NCBI RefSeq assembly: GCF_004366595.1
Contig: NZ_SORE01000003.1
Span: 362,133-426,132, forward strand
Reading direction: 5' to 3'
Length of the DNA stretch: 64,000 bases
Origin: Paraburkholderia rhizosphaerae
GTDB lineage: Bacteria > Pseudomonadota > Gammaproteobacteria > Burkholderiales > Burkholderiaceae
Shown piece after piece: positions 28,925-39,463 of this stretch (the stretch's first letter is position 1; each line of letters starts with the position of its first letter). The translations under genes were made by a program, and so were the position numbers. Below the pieces are notes generated by a model. The model saw nothing but the letters and a program-made list of their open reading frames with translations, did not search any database and was not told the origin of the DNA.

Positions 28925-29767
28925 TCACATCTCGCCAGCAGGGAAATCCGGCGCGCGGTGCTCGCGCAGCGATGTCACGCCTTCGCGCACGTCCGGTCCC
29001 GCAAAGCCCATGAATTCGAGCGCAAGCGACGTATCGAAGGTCGGACCGGCCGAGCGTAGCCAGTTATTCAACGCGTACTTGGTCCAGCGGATCGCGGTTT
29101 GCGACCCTTGCGCGAGCCTCTGCGCGACTTCGAGCGCCTTCGGCAGCAAGTCCTGCTCGTCGACCGCGAGCGATACCAGCCCGATCCGCTCCGCCTCTTC
29201 GCCGCTCACCGGCTCGCACAATAGCAGGTAGTACTTCGCCTTCGCCATCCCGCACAGAAGCGGCCAGACGATCGCCGCATGATCGCCGGCCGCGACGCCC
29301 AGCCGCGTATGACCGTCGATGATGCGCGCCGTTTTTGCCGCGATCGAAATATCGGCGAGCAGCCCCGCCACCAGCCCGGCGCCGACTGCCGGCCCGTGCA
29401 TCGCGGACACGATCGGCTTGCTGCAATTGATCACGTTGTAGACGAGATCGCGCGCCTCGCGCCACACTCGCGTGCGCACCGCGAAGTCGGTCGCCATCTG
29501 CTCGACCAGTTGCAGGTCGCCACCGGCGGAAAAGCCCTTCCCTTCACCGCGAATCAGCGCGACACGCACATCCGGATCGCGATCGACGTCGCGCCAGATT
29601 TCAGAGAGTTCATGGTGCATCTGCGCATTGGCGGTCGACAGCGCACTGCGGTTCGCCCCTTCGCCGCTCATCGCGATTTCGAGGATGCCGTGCGGATGTC
29701 GCCTTAGCCGCAGCGACTGATAGTGCGAATAAAACGCGGGATTGCTGACGTGCGATTCGTGCGACAT
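28925..29767 (-). CDS. Enoyl-CoA hydratase/isomerase family protein
   Basis: A 280-residue crotonase-fold protein from the ATG at 29767. The oxyanion-hole segments [10 protein letters not shown] and [21 protein letters not shown] are present. The usual second catalytic Glu region reads [15 protein letters not shown], so the residue pattern is not a classical hydratase and another crotonase reaction is possible. It lies 189 bases after the FAH gene on the same strand. Exact substrate unknown. Confidence 0.88.
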   Translation of the reverse strand: MSHESHVSNPAFYSHYQSLRLRRHPHGILEIAMSGEGANRSALSTANAQMHHELSEIWRDVDRDPDVRVALIRGEGKGFSAGGDLQLVEQMATDFAVRTRVWREARDLVYNVINCSKPIVSAMHGPAVGAGLVAGLLADISIAAKTARIIDGHTRLGVAAGDHAAIVWPLLCGMAKAKYYLLLCEPVSGEEAERIGLVSLAVDEQDLLPKALEVAQRLAQGSQTAIRWTKYALNNWLRSAGPTFDTSLALEFMGFAGPDVREGVTSLREHRAPDFPAGEM

Positions 29768-29956
29768 GGCTATACCCCGGTGGTACCGCTTGTCGTGTCG
29801 GAGGAACGCCGGTGGGAGCGGCGGCGGTGTTCCGACACGACACCGCCGCCGCGGATTCAACGCGACTGATCAGTCTGCATTCTGTCGCAGCACTGCGCGA
29901 TCACGCGCAGCATGCTGCTCAAACCGGGTGATAGATCGCGCGGACGCCTCAGGTCA

Positions 29957-30940
29957 CTACGCCGTCGGCGCCACCGCCTGCTCGATCGCACCGAAAATCG
30001 ACTTGCCCGCTTCGTCGAACATGTCGATCTTCACGGTGTCGCCATACTTCATGAATTCGGTTTGCGGCGCGCCGCTTTCGATCATCTCGAGGCACCGCTT
30101 CTCCGCGATACAACAGTAGCCCCGTTTCGCATCCTTGTTCGACACCGTGCCCGATCCGACAATCGACCCGGCGCGCAGATTGCGCGTCTTCGCCGCATGA
30201 GCGATCAGTTGCCCGAAGTGAAACACCATATCGACGCCCGCATCCGGTTGGCCCACTTTCTTGCCGTTCCAGTGCACGATCATCGGACGATGCACGCGGC
30301 CTTCGCGCCAGTGATCGCCAAGCTCGTCGGGCGTTACCGCGACCGGCGCGAAAGCGGTGGCCGGCTTGCTCTGGAAAAAGCCGAAGCCTTTCGCGAGTTC
30401 CGACGGAATCAGATTGCGCAGCGAAACATCGTTGACCAGCGTGACGAGGCGCACGCTTTTCAACGCCTGCTCGGGCTTCACGCCCATCGGCACATCGCCG
30501 GTAATGACCGCCACCTCCGCCTCGAAATCGATGCCGAACTCCTCGGACGCGCAGACGATGTCGTCTCGCGGGCCGATGAAGTCGTCGCTGCCGCCCTGGT
30601 ACATCAGCGGGTCGGTCCAGAACTCAGCCGGCATCTCGGCGCCGCGCGCACGGCGCACCAGTTCGACATGGTTCACGTACGAAGACGCGTCGGCCCACTG
30701 GAACGCGCGCGGCAGCGGCGCCATGCAGTCGCTTGCGTCGAACGCAAACGCATTGCGCGCGCGTCCCTGGTTTACCGCGTCGTACAGATCGCGCAGTTGC
30801 GGCGCGTAAAACGTCCAGTCGTCCAGTGCGCGTTGCAGGGTCGCGACGATCGTGTCAGCAACCGCGGCGGTTTGCAGATCGCGCGACACGACGATCAGCT
30901 GACCGTCGCGCGTGCCGTCCTTCAGCGTCGCAAGTTTCAT
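29957..30940 (-). CDS. Fumarylacetoacetate hydrolase family protein
   Basis: A 327-residue FAH-fold enzyme from the ATG at 30940. The metal/active-site region GIDFEAEVAVITGDVPMG has the two conserved acids, and GSIVGSGTVSNKD is the C-terminal family motif. The family cleaves C-C bonds of acylpyruvates. A divergent IclR gene 129 bases away is a typical controller for aromatic-degradation enzymes. The substrate is inferred only to be a beta-diketo acid. Confidence 0.92.
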   Translation of the reverse strand: MKLATLKDGTRDGQLIVVSRDLQTAAVADTIVATLQRALDDWTFYAPQLRDLYDAVNQGRARNAFAFDASDCMAPLPRAFQWADASSYVNHVELVRRARGAEMPAEFWTDPLMYQGGSDDFIGPRDDIVCASEEFGIDFEAEVAVITGDVPMGVKPEQALKSVRLVTLVNDVSLRNLIPSELAKGFGFFQSKPATAFAPVAVTPDELGDHWREGRVHRPMIVHWNGKKVGQPDAGVDMVFHFGQLIAHAAKTRNLRAGSIVGSGTVSNKDAKRGYCCIAEKRCLEMIESGAPQTEFMKYGDTVKIDMFDEAGKSIFGAIEQAVAPTA

Positions 30941-30973
30941 GGGCAAATAAAGCGTGTGGGGTGACGATATAAG

Positions 30974-30983
30974 GAATGTATTC
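30974..30983. promoter_or_regulatory. Candidate IclR operator
   Basis: GAATGTATTC, arms GAAT/ATTC, lies in the region between the divergent FAH and IclR genes, 34 bases upstream of the FAH start. IclR proteins often bind such short AT-rich palindromes. The assignment is by position only. Confidence 0.35.
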
Positions 30984-31068
30984 TACGATGGTGAATCGCC
31001 GCCACCGCAACTCCGTGATCCACAAGTGGTTGTGCGGCCCATCAATATCCGAATTGCGCATATCGCTC

Positions 31069-31944
31069 ATGTCACCCGCAGCCCGTTCCGGCACGTCCAC
31101 CGAAGCACCCGATTCCATGACCGATGACGACACGGGCGATCTGCCCGAAGGTGGCGAAGAAAAGCTGCGTTCCGGTATCCAGTCGATCGAGGTGGGCTTT
31201 CGTCTGCTCGACGTGCTGACCCACGAGCCGCGCGCGATGATGCTACGCGATCTCGCGCAACGTGCGGGCATGAGCCCCGCGAAAGCGCATCGCTATCTGG
31301 TGAGTTTTCTGCGACTAGGCGTGGTGGCGCAAGACCCGCTGACAGGTCGCTACGAATTGGGCGGCTTTGCGCTGCAGCTCGGTCTTGCGCGTCTGGCGCG
31401 CGTCGACGGCGTGAAACTTGCACGCATCGCGTTGACGGAGTTGCGCGACCAGCTCGATCTGACCGTCGGTATCGCGGTATGGGGCAATCAGGGGCCAACG
31501 GTCGTGCACTGGATGGAATCGAGCTATCCGGCGAAGGCGTCGCTGAAGCTCGGCGATGTGATGCCACTGCTCAGTTCGGCGACGGGCCTGCTGTTCGCCG
31601 CGTATTTGCCGCGCGGCAAGACAGCCGGGATGATCGATCGGGAACTCGCCGATACACGCCGGTCGTCGCAAACCGGCGGGCCGCGCGACGCTGAAGATGT
31701 CGAACGCCTGCTGGAAGAGGTACGCGTTCATCGCGCAGCGCGTGTTGAAGGGATGCTGTTGCCGACCATTCACGCGTTTTGCGTGCCGGTATTCGATTCG
31801 ACCGGCGAGCTGGCGCTCGGGTTGATCGCGCTCGGTCATGAAGGCGCATTCGATATTCGCTGGGGCGGCGAAGTCGATACCGCGCTACGGGAATGCGCGA
31901 GGAAACTGTCGTATGAACTGGGTTACAGTCCGACGCCGCGCTAG
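31069..31944 (+). CDS. IclR-family transcriptional regulator
   Basis: About 291 residues from ATG 31069; starts at 30976 or 31117 are also open. The winged helix domain begins at GIQSIEVGFRLLDVLTHEPRA-type sequence, with the recognition region AQRAGMSPAKAHRYLVSF. A GAF-like effector-binding domain follows (VGIAVWGNQGPTVVHWME, then CVPVFDSTGELALGLIAL). It is divergent from the FAH hydrolase gene, so it most likely controls FAH and enoyl-CoA hydratase expression. Confidence 0.92.
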   Translation: MSPAARSGTSTEAPDSMTDDDTGDLPEGGEEKLRSGIQSIEVGFRLLDVLTHEPRAMMLRDLAQRAGMSPAKAHRYLVSFLRLGVVAQDPLTGRYELGGFALQLGLARLARVDGVKLARIALTELRDQLDLTVGIAVWGNQGPTVVHWMESSYPAKASLKLGDVMPLLSSATGLLFAAYLPRGKTAGMIDRELADTRRSSQTGGPRDAEDVERLLEEVRVHRAARVEGMLLPTIHAFCVPVFDSTGELALGLIALGHEGAFDIRWGGEVDTALRECARKLSYELGYSPTPR

Positions 31945-32188
31945 TGTCGTCTGCCGGTCACAGCGGAACACGGTCAGAGACGAACAGTCGAAAGCTATTG
32001 CCGCGTATTCGGGCGGACTCAATTGCGTGCAGACTCCATTGCGCGCACACGCTATCGCCGGATTACACTGCGCCGGCCCGCACGCGCAGTATTCATGGAA
32101 TCGCGATACTCGGGATGCATGCATTTGTATCGAATCGTCCCGACTTTAGCTGCCTGATCACCTTTCGCCAGTCAAACCCGTCGCCTCG

Positions 32189-33514
32189 ATGTCTTCACCG
32201 TCTGTCGCACCTCCGTCGAATCGCCCACCGCCTTTGCCCGCGCCCCGCCGCTCATTGGGCTGGCGCTGGGTGGCCGTACTGGTTGCGGTGGCCGGTGCGC
32301 ACTGGGTTGCCGCGCAATGGTTCGAGCGCCATCGCGACACGTTCAAACCGGTCGACACGATGCAGGTGCCCGTGCAGGTCGCGTTGCTGAAGCCCGAACG
32401 CATCGAACAGCAAGCGGCCGGCACGACACCACCGCGTGCCACACCAACAGCGCCGCCGCAACAAAAACGAGCGGCGCAGGCCCCACATAAGCGTGCGCTG
32501 ACCGCAGTCAACCCTGAGCCGAAACGCAAGAAACCGCCCGCAACGCCACCAGCCGCACAGGCGGCACCAACCGCCGAGCCGGCTCAGCCTGACGCGTCCG
32601 CTGCCGCGACCGAGGCTGCCAGTGCGGTTGCGGCCAGCGCCGCAGCGGGCGCGGCGTCATCGGTTCCGAGCGCTGCCGGCGGCGCAGGCACGGCAAGCGG
32701 CACAAACAACGGCAATGGCAATGCCGCGCACGCGGCACCGGGTGTCAAGTTTTCCGTTCCGCCGTCCGGCGACCTCGAATACGACACGTTTTATAACGGT
32801 GTGCGCAATCAGCCCGGCACGATCCACTGGGAAAGCGACGGCCACACTTATCGGCTCGTCGTATCGGTGCCGCTGCCATTCGTTGGCACTTACAGCTACG
32901 AAAGTCATGGCCATGTCGACGCGTTCGGTTTGGCGCCGGATCAATACATCGAAAAGCGCGGTCGTCGCGGCGAAGACGTGACCGTTTTCAATCGCGAAAC
33001 GAAGCAGATCGCGTTCACGCGCACACCCGCGACGCTCGCGCTACAGGACGGCGCGCAGGATCGCTTCAGCATGATCATGCAGCTCGCGAGCCTCGTGCGT
33101 GGTGCGCCGGACGCGTACCGTTCCGGCGTCACGCGCGAGTTCTACGTGACGGACAACGACAGCGGGGAAATCTGGCCGATCGAAACGATTGGAGACGAAA
33201 CGGTGCGCACGCAACAAGGCTTCGTCGACGCGCGGCATTTCATGCGCTTGCCGCGCCACGAAGGCGATCGGCGTCGCATCGACGTATGGCTTGCGCCATC
33301 GCTCGGCTGGTTGCCGGTGCGCTTCGTGCAAACCGAACCGAACGGCACGCAGGTGGAACTGCTATGGCATGGCCAGACCGGGACGTCAGACTCAGGCTCG
33401 GCAAATGCGAACCCGCAGAGGCCAAACCCCGCGGATGCAACCGATATGCAAGCGAGCCCGCCACCCGCGGCTGCACCGGCAGAGCAACCGGGCGTCGATT
33501 ACAACAGGCCCTGA
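32189..33514 (+). CDS. DUF3108 domain protein
   Basis: A 441-residue protein with an N-terminal membrane anchor (RWVAVLVAVAGAHWVAAQWF) and a long Ala/Pro/Thr-rich linker of about 130 residues. A C-terminal beta-rich domain (residues about 190-400, starting SGDLEYDTFYNGV) matches DUF3108. The anchor plus linker suggests a periplasmic domain held away from the membrane. Function unknown. Confidence 0.85.
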   Translation: MSSPSVAPPSNRPPPLPAPRRSLGWRWVAVLVAVAGAHWVAAQWFERHRDTFKPVDTMQVPVQVALLKPERIEQQAAGTTPPRATPTAPPQQKRAAQAPHKRALTAVNPEPKRKKPPATPPAAQAAPTAEPAQPDASAAATEAASAVAASAAAGAASSVPSAAGGAGTASGTNNGNGNAAHAAPGVKFSVPPSGDLEYDTFYNGVRNQPGTIHWESDGHTYRLVVSVPLPFVGTYSYESHGHVDAFGLAPDQYIEKRGRRGEDVTVFNRETKQIAFTRTPATLALQDGAQDRFSMIMQLASLVRGAPDAYRSGVTREFYVTDNDSGEIWPIETIGDETVRTQQGFVDARHFMRLPRHEGDRRRIDVWLAPSLGWLPVRFVQTEPNGTQVELLWHGQTGTSDSGSANANPQRPNPADATDMQASPPPAAAPAEQPGVDYNRP

Positions 33515-33668
33515 GATGAAGCCCCGATACAAGGCCCTGATCGTTGCGCGGTCGAATCGGGTTTCGATTTTAGAAACTTCTGCACGCCGCGCCACGCGCG
33601 TCAATATCAAATTCGCACGGCCCGCGCGACGCACCGCTCACCGCATCACCTGAATAAAAGGAGCAAGC

Positions 33669-34457
33669 ATGCAAGTGAACGTCAACGGCATCGACACACG
33701 TTATGTGCTGAGCAACGAAGGAGGTGGCCCCTGGCTCACCTTCATCCATCAACTGGGCGGCGACCTGTCGATCTGGGATCAGCTCGCCGGCTACTTTCGC
33801 GACGACTTTACCGTGCTGCGCTACGACGTGCGCGGCCACGGCAAGACCGCCGCGCCGAGCGCGCCGTTCACCATCGCCGATCTGTCCAGCGATCTGGCCG
33901 CGCTGCTCGACGCACTTGGCGCAAAACGCACACATCTGGTCGGCATGTCGATGGGCGGTGCAATCGCGCAGCAGTTCGCGCTCGATCATGCGTCACGGGT
34001 AGACACGCTGACGCTCGCCGATACGTTCGCTTATACCCCGCCCGAAACGCGCAGTATCTGGGATCAACGCGCGCAAGCGGCTCGGCGGGATGGTGTGGCG
34101 TCGCTGATGCCGGCGTCGCTCGAACGCTGGCTTACGCCGCAGTTTCGCCACGCGCATCCGGAAGTCGTCGAACAGATTCGCGACGTGTACATCCATACGA
34201 CCGTTGAGGGCTTTGCGCTTGCGTGCATCGCACTGCGCGATTTCGACGCGCGCGATAGACTGGCGGAAATACGCTCGCCTACGCTGGCGATAGCCGGGCG
34301 TCATGACACAGGCACGCCTCCTGCTGCTACACAGGCGATAGCAGGTGCAATCCGAGGGGCGCGATTCGAGGTGCTGGACGCGGCTCATCTCGCGCCGATC
34401 GAGCAGTCACAACGTTTTACCGCGTTGCTCGAAACGTTTTTGCAATCGCAGGTCTAA
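33669..34457 (+). CDS. Alpha/beta hydrolase, 3-oxoadipate enol-lactonase-like
   Basis: A 262-residue hydrolase with HQLGGDLSIWDQ, YDVRGHGKT, nucleophile elbow GMSMGG, Asp in AGRHDTGTPP and His in DAAHLAPIEQ. The pattern is closest to PcaD enol-lactonases, but the first residues after the oxyanion strand (HQLGG rather than HSLGT) differ. A ribosome site AAAGGAGC precedes ATG 33669. No other beta-ketoadipate gene is nearby, so the pcaD role is unproven. Confidence 0.85.
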   Translation: MQVNVNGIDTRYVLSNEGGGPWLTFIHQLGGDLSIWDQLAGYFRDDFTVLRYDVRGHGKTAAPSAPFTIADLSSDLAALLDALGAKRTHLVGMSMGGAIAQQFALDHASRVDTLTLADTFAYTPPETRSIWDQRAQAARRDGVASLMPASLERWLTPQFRHAHPEVVEQIRDVYIHTTVEGFALACIALRDFDARDRLAEIRSPTLAIAGRHDTGTPPAATQAIAGAIRGARFEVLDAAHLAPIEQSQRFTALLETFLQSQV

Positions 34458-34576
34458 CCGATAGGTCCGGGAATATTTACAAGCGCCACGCCGGACCCAC
34501 CCCTTGAATTCCAAGCCAAGCGCTCCACGTAGGGTGCAGGACTGGCCCGGAGCCAACGGAAATAAGGAGTGTCGCC

Positions 34577-34834
34577 ATGCAAATGATCTACAACAGCCCC
34601 AACTACTGTGTCGTCGAGTTTCCACCTCAGGACGGCCATGTTGCGATGAAGTCTGGTGGTTACGAGATTGTGGACAAGAACACCCAGCGTGAGATTTACA
34701 TCGATGGTGCAATGGCGGCAAGCTTCCGTGAGCATGTACAGAAGCTGATCGAAGAAGAACCGTCTCTCGACGAAGTGGACGAGTTCCTTGGCCAGTTCGA
34801 CAGTCTGATGCACCAGCCAGTCGTGCTCCACTAA
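34577..34834 (+). CDS. DUF3567 family protein
   Basis: An 85-residue protein (MQMIYNSPNYCVVEFPP, then GGYEIVDKNTQREIYIDG) that I recognise as the DUF3567 family, small and conserved in Burkholderiales and of unknown role. AAGGAG lies upstream of ATG 34577. It ends with acidic EEEPSLDEVDEFL. A strong terminator follows at 34872. Confidence 0.85.
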   Translation: MQMIYNSPNYCVVEFPPQDGHVAMKSGGYEIVDKNTQREIYIDGAMAASFREHVQKLIEEEPSLDEVDEFLGQFDSLMHQPVVLH

Positions 34835-34871
34835 AACGCCCACGGCGACACGCCAGGCAACGTTCTACTAA

Positions 34872-34900
34872 CCCCGTCCGGCTTGCCGGACGGGGTTTTT
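34872..34900 (+). terminator. Rho-independent terminator after DUF3567
   Basis: Eleven-base stem CCCCGTCCGGC/GCCGGACGGGG with a two-base TT loop in the DNA, followed by a run of T. It lies 38 bases after the DUF3567 stop. Confidence 0.92.
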
Positions 34901-35044
34901 CATTATGTGCGGCGTGCCGCGCCGGCCCGCTGCGCGCCGCCATGCTGTCGCTTCGGCGCCACGCAGACGGTCCCGCACAGCGCGGGCTACAATGTTGAGT
35001 TTCCTGAATAAGCCGGCTGATAAACCGGCCAAGGTCTTTCTGCC

Positions 35045-36112
35045 ATGAACAAGCCTGCCTCTCCCGTCGCTTCGAACAGCGCCGCCGGCTATACGCGCGG
35101 CGCGGCCCTGCCCGCTCTGCTTCAGTCACGCATCATGATTCTCGACGGCGCGACCGGAACGATGATCCAGCGTTACAAGCTGGACGAGGCGCAGTACCGC
35201 GGCGAGCGCTTCAAGGACTACGGCCGCGACATCAAAGGCAACAATGAATTGCTGTCGATCACCCAACCGCAGATCATCAGCGAGATTCACGAGCAATATC
35301 TGGCCGCGGGGGCCGATATCGTCGAAACAAACACGTTCGGCGCCACCGTCGTCGCGCAGGCCGACTATGGCATGGAAGACCTTGTCGAGGAAATGAACAT
35401 TGCGTCGGCGAAGCTCGCCCGCGCGGCATGCGACAAGTATTCGACGCCCGACAAGCCACGCTTCGTCGCGGGCGCAATCGGGCCGACGCCGAAAACGGCA
35501 AGCATCTCGCCCGACGTGAACGACCCGGCCGCACGCAACGTGACCTTTGACGAATTGCGCAGCGCGTATTACCAGCAAGCGAAAGCGCTGCTCGAAGGCG
35601 GCGCCGATCTGTTCCTCGTCGAGACGATTTTCGACACGCTGAATGCGAAGGCCGCGCTGTTCGCGCTTGACGAGCTGTTCGAAGACACCGGCGAGCGGTT
35701 GCCGATCATGGTTTCGGGCACGGTCACCGATGCTTCCGGACGCATCCTGTCCGGACAGACTGTCGAAGCGTTCTGGAATTCGCTGCGCCATGCGAAGCCC
35801 CTTACTTTTGGTTTGAACTGCGCGCTTGGCGCGGCGCTGATGCGCCCGTATATCGCCGAGCTTGCGAAGCTGTGCGACACCTATGTGTCGTGCTATCCGA
35901 ACGCGGGTCTGCCGAATCCGATGAGCGATACGGGCTTCGACGAACTGCCCGCCGATACGTCCGGGCTCCTGAAAGAATTTGCGCAGGCCGGGCTGGTAAA
36001 TATCGCCGGCGGCTGCTGCGGCACGACGCCGGAGCACATTGCCGCAATCGCCAAAGCGCTGGCCGACGTCAAGCCGCGCAAGTGGCCGACGCAATACCGC
36101 GACGCGGCTTAA
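35045..36112 (+). CDS. metH: Methionine synthase, homocysteine-binding subunit (split MetH)
   Basis: A 355-residue stand-alone homocysteine S-methyltransferase domain. It begins after a short extension at [16 protein letters not shown]. The zinc ligands are visible in GLNCALGA and in [11 protein letters not shown] near the end. It corresponds to the first domain of E. coli MetH, but a real stop is present. The rest of the enzyme is the next gene (36190-38907), 77 bases on. A small stem (GCCGG/CCGGC, 35012-35029) sits just before the ribosome site. Confidence 0.94.
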   Translation: MNKPASPVASNSAAGYTRGAALPALLQSRIMILDGATGTMIQRYKLDEAQYRGERFKDYGRDIKGNNELLSITQPQIISEIHEQYLAAGADIVETNTFGATVVAQADYGMEDLVEEMNIASAKLARAACDKYSTPDKPRFVAGAIGPTPKTASISPDVNDPAARNVTFDELRSAYYQQAKALLEGGADLFLVETIFDTLNAKAALFALDELFEDTGERLPIMVSGTVTDASGRILSGQTVEAFWNSLRHAKPLTFGLNCALGAALMRPYIAELAKLCDTYVSCYPNAGLPNPMSDTGFDELPADTSGLLKEFAQAGLVNIAGGCCGTTPEHIAAIAKALADVKPRKWPTQYRDAA

Positions 36113-36189
36113 ACCTGCATCGCTCAGCCACGCACCTTCCATTGCTCAACACGCAAAACCCGACGCCAACCCACGCACCAGTGCAAGTC

Positions 36190-38907
36190 ATGACCGATCA
36201 TACGCTGCGCCTCTCCGGCCTCGAACCGTTCAACGTCACGTCCGGTACGCTTTTCATCAACGTCGGTGAACGCACCAACGTGACCGGCTCCAAGGCATTC
36301 GCCCGCATGATTCTCAACGGGCAGTTCGACGAAGCGCTGGCCGTCGCGCGTCAACAGGTCGAAAACGGCGCGCAGGTCATCGACATCAACATGGACGAGG
36401 CGATGCTCGATTCGAAAGCGGCGATGGTGCGCTTTATGAATCTGATCGCCTCGGAACCGGACATTGCGCGCGTGCCGGTCATGATCGACTCGTCCAAGTG
36501 GGACGTGATCGAAGCGGGCCTCAAGTGCGTGCAAGGCAAGGCGATCGTCAACTCGATCTCGCTAAAGGAAGGCAAGGACGCATTCATTCATCACGCGAAG
36601 CTGATTCGCCGCTACGGCGCCGCGGCGGTCGTGATGGCGTTCGACGAGCAGGGCCAGGCCGACACGTTCGAGCGCAAGACGCAGATCTGCAAGCGCTCGT
36701 ATGATGTGCTCGTCAACGAAGCTGGATTCCCGCCCGAAGACATCATCTTCGATCCGAATATCTTCGCGGTCGCGACCGGCATCGAAGAGCACAACAACTA
36801 TGCGGTCGACTTCATCGAGGCGACGCGCTGGATCAAGCAGAACCTGCCGTACGCGAAGGTCAGCGGCGGCGTGTCGAACGTGTCGTTCTCGTTTCGCGGC
36901 AACGACCCGGTGCGCGAAGCGATCCACACCGTGTTCCTCTATCACGCAATTCAAGCGGGGATGGACATGGGCATCGTCAACGCGGGGCAACTGGGCGTGT
37001 ATGCGGATCTCGACGCCGAACTGCGCGAGCGTGTCGAAGATGTGGTGCTGAATCGCCGTGACGATGCGACCGACCGTTTGCTCGAGATCGCCGACAAGTT
37101 CAAGACCGGCGCGGCGAAGAAGGAAGAAAACCTCGAGTGGCGCAATCAGCCGGTTGAAAAGCGTCTCGCGCACGCGCTCGTGCACGGCATCACGAATTTC
37201 ATCGTCGACGATACCGAAGAAGCGCGCGCGCAGATCGCCGCGAATGGCGGCCGCCCGATCAATGTGATCGAAGGGCCGCTGATGGACGGCATGAATGTGG
37301 TCGGCGACCTGTTCGGCCAGGGCAAGATGTTCCTGCCGCAGGTCGTCAAGTCGGCGCGCGTGATGAAGCAGGCGGTCGCCCACCTGATTCCGTTTATCGA
37401 GGAAGAAAAGAAGCAACTGGCCGCGGCCGGCGGCGATGTGCGCGCGAAAGGCAAGATCGTGATCGCGACCGTGAAGGGCGATGTTCACGATATCGGCAAG
37501 AACATCGTGTCGGTCGTGCTTCAGTGCAATAACTTCGAAGTGGTCAACATGGGCGTGATGGTCCCGTGTAACGACATTCTCGCGAAAGCAAAAGAGGAAG
37601 GCGCGGACATCGTCGGCCTGTCGGGGCTCATTACGCCGAGCCTCGAGGAAATGGCCTATGTCGCGTCCGAAATGCAGCGCGACGAGTACTTCCGCGACAG
37701 GAAGACGCCGCTGCTGATCGGTGGGGCGACCACGTCGCGCGTGCACACGGCCGTGAAAATCGCGCCGCACTACGAAGGGCCGGTCGTGTATGTGCCGGAT
37801 GCGTCGCGTTCGGTATCGGTTGCATCGAGCTTGTTGTCCGATGAAGGCGCGGCGAAGTATCTCGACGAACTGAAAGCCGACTACGATCGCATCCGCACCC
37901 AGCACGCGAACAAGAAGGCGCAGCCGATGGTTACGCTGGCGCAGGCGCGTGCGAACAGGACGGCCGTCGACTGGCGCGCGTATCAGCCGGTCAAGCCGAA
38001 ATTCATCGGGCGTCGCGTGTTCAGGAACTACGATCTGAACGAGCTCGCGAACTACATCGACTGGGGTCCGTTCTTCCAGACATGGGATCTCGCGGGCCGC
38101 TATCCGGCGATCCTCAACGACGAAGTGGTCGGCGAGTCGGCGCGGCGCGTGTTCTCGGATGCGAAGTCGATGCTCGCGCGTCTGATTCAAGGCCGCTGGA
38201 TCACCGCGAACGGCGTGATCGCGCTGCTGCCGGCGAACACCGTTAACGACGACGACATTGAGATCTATACCGACGAATCGCGCAGCGAAGTCGCGATGAC
38301 GTGGCGCAACCTGCGTCAACAGAGCGAGCGGCCGGTGGTCGATGGCGTGATGCGACCGAACCGGTCGCTTGCCGATTTCATCGCGCCGAAAGACTCGGGC
38401 GTGGCCGACTATATCGGCCTGTTCGCGGTCACGGCAGGCCTTGGCGTCGACGTGAAGGAAAAGCAGTTCGAAAAGGACCACGACGACTACAGCGCGATCA
38501 TGCTGAAGGCGCTTGCCGACCGCTTCGCGGAAGCGTTTGCGGAAGCGATGCATGCTCGCGTGCGCCGCGACTTGTGGGGTTATGCCGCAAACGAGACCCT
38601 CGGGAACGACGAACTGATCGATGAGAAGTATCGCGGCATTCGTCCCGCGCCGGGCTATCCGGCGTGCCCTGACCATCTGGTGAAGCGCGATATGTTCGAC
38701 GTCTTGCAGGCAGGCGAGATCGGCATGAGCGTGACTGAATCGCTGGCGATGCTGCCGGCCGCAAGCGTGTCGGGCTTCTATCTCGCGCATCCGGACAGCA
38801 CGTACTTCTCGGTCGGCAAGATTGGCGAGGATCAGTTGGAGGACTACGCGCGGCGCATGGCCTTATCGAAGACCGATGCGCAACGCGCGCTCGCACCGCT
38901 GCTGTAA
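36190..38907 (+). CDS. metH: Methionine synthase, folate/cobalamin/AdoMet subunit (split MetH)
   Basis: A 905-residue protein from ATG 36190. Domains: a pterin-binding TIM barrel starting at [16 protein letters not shown]; a cobalamin cap and B12 domain with the ligand motif [10 protein letters not shown]; and a C-terminal activation domain with [12 protein letters not shown]. It transfers methyl from methyltetrahydrofolate to cobalamin and must work with the separate homocysteine subunit encoded just upstream. The longer upstream frame overlaps the first subunit and is not coding. Confidence 0.95.
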   Translation: MTDHTLRLSGLEPFNVTSGTLFINVGERTNVTGSKAFARMILNGQFDEALAVARQQVENGAQVIDINMDEAMLDSKAAMVRFMNLIASEPDIARVPVMIDSSKWDVIEAGLKCVQGKAIVNSISLKEGKDAFIHHAKLIRRYGAAAVVMAFDEQGQADTFERKTQICKRSYDVLVNEAGFPPEDIIFDPNIFAVATGIEEHNNYAVDFIEATRWIKQNLPYAKVSGGVSNVSFSFRGNDPVREAIHTVFLYHAIQAGMDMGIVNAGQLGVYADLDAELRERVEDVVLNRRDDATDRLLEIADKFKTGAAKKEENLEWRNQPVEKRLAHALVHGITNFIVDDTEEARAQIAANGGRPINVIEGPLMDGMNVVGDLFGQGKMFLPQVVKSARVMKQAVAHLIPFIEEEKKQLAAAGGDVRAKGKIVIATVKGDVHDIGKNIVSVVLQCNNFEVVNMGVMVPCNDILAKAKEEGADIVGLSGLITPSLEEMAYVASEMQRDEYFRDRKTPLLIGGATTSRVHTAVKIAPHYEGPVVYVPDASRSVSVASSLLSDEGAAKYLDELKADYDRIRTQHANKKAQPMVTLAQARANRTAVDWRAYQPVKPKFIGRRVFRNYDLNELANYIDWGPFFQTWDLAGRYPAILNDEVVGESARRVFSDAKSMLARLIQGRWITANGVIALLPANTVNDDDIEIYTDESRSEVAMTWRNLRQQSERPVVDGVMRPNRSLADFIAPKDSGVADYIGLFAVTAGLGVDVKEKQFEKDHDDYSAIMLKALADRFAEAFAEAMHARVRRDLWGYAANETLGNDELIDEKYRGIRPAPGYPACPDHLVKRDMFDVLQAGEIGMSVTESLAMLPAASVSGFYLAHPDSTYFSVGKIGEDQLEDYARRMALSKTDAQRALAPLL

Positions 38908-39134
38908 CCGTCGCGGCCACTCCCCACGCGCCCGCTGCGCAGCACGCGAGCGGGCGCGGCTTGCGCCCCGCTCTTTCTCCCCGCTCTTTCCCCCCACTAT
39001 ATCGGCACTCAAAGGCCGAATATTTCCGGCGGTGCAGATTTCGACTTTGTAAACTGCAGCGGCCTGATCTCTCGCCGAATGCAGTCATCAAGAACGCTCG
39101 GCATGTCGACGCGCAACCGGCCGGAGAAAATCGT

Positions 39135-39329
39135 ATGAAGAAGCTGTCGCTGATGTGGATGGCCGCATGGCTTGCCACCGGTGCCGTACCGGCGTTTGCG
39201 CAAGGCGGGCCCAGCTCGGTGAGTTCGTATTCGCCGCCAACCGGGCAGCACGTGAAGAAGCAGAAACACAAGAAAGCGAAGCGGGGTGCATCGGCGCCGG
39301 CCGCTACGCCGCAAGGCGCGAGCCAATAG
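39135..39329 (+). CDS. Small exported Lys-rich protein
   Basis: A 64-residue protein with a clear signal peptide (MKKLSLMWMAAWLATGAVPAFAQ), then a Ser/Pro stretch and a Lys/His cluster (HVKKQKHKKAKRG). Mature length about 40 residues, very basic. Similar short basic exported proteins occur in Burkholderia, but I cannot name a family. Start chosen at ATG 39135. Confidence 0.7.
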   Translation: MKKLSLMWMAAWLATGAVPAFAQGGPSSVSSYSPPTGQHVKKQKHKKAKRGASAPAATPQGASQ

Positions 39330-39340
39330 CGCGAGCGCCG

Positions 39341-39376
39341 CAAAAAAGCCCGCCTGCTTCGTATGCAAGGCGGGCT
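39341..39376 (-). terminator. Terminator of the DUF1840 gene
   Basis: Stem AGCCCGCCT/AGGCGGGCT. On the minus strand it is followed by a run of six T. It lies 87 bases beyond the DUF1840 stop and just after the end of the convergent small exported-protein gene. Confidence 0.8.
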
Positions 39377-39463
39377 CACGATACTTCATTGCACTCACTG
39401 CCGCTGCGCTTCAGCGCGGATACACCGCGCACGAATCGTGAATCATAATTCGCGCGCCGCGTG

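Noticed and set aside
34896..35044. Cobalamin or SAH riboswitch before metH
   Set aside because: I see no B12-box or SAH consensus core; only a short local stem remains.
36562..38790. A 742-codon minus-strand frame
   Set aside because: Antisense to the metH C-terminal gene, Arg/His-rich, no family.
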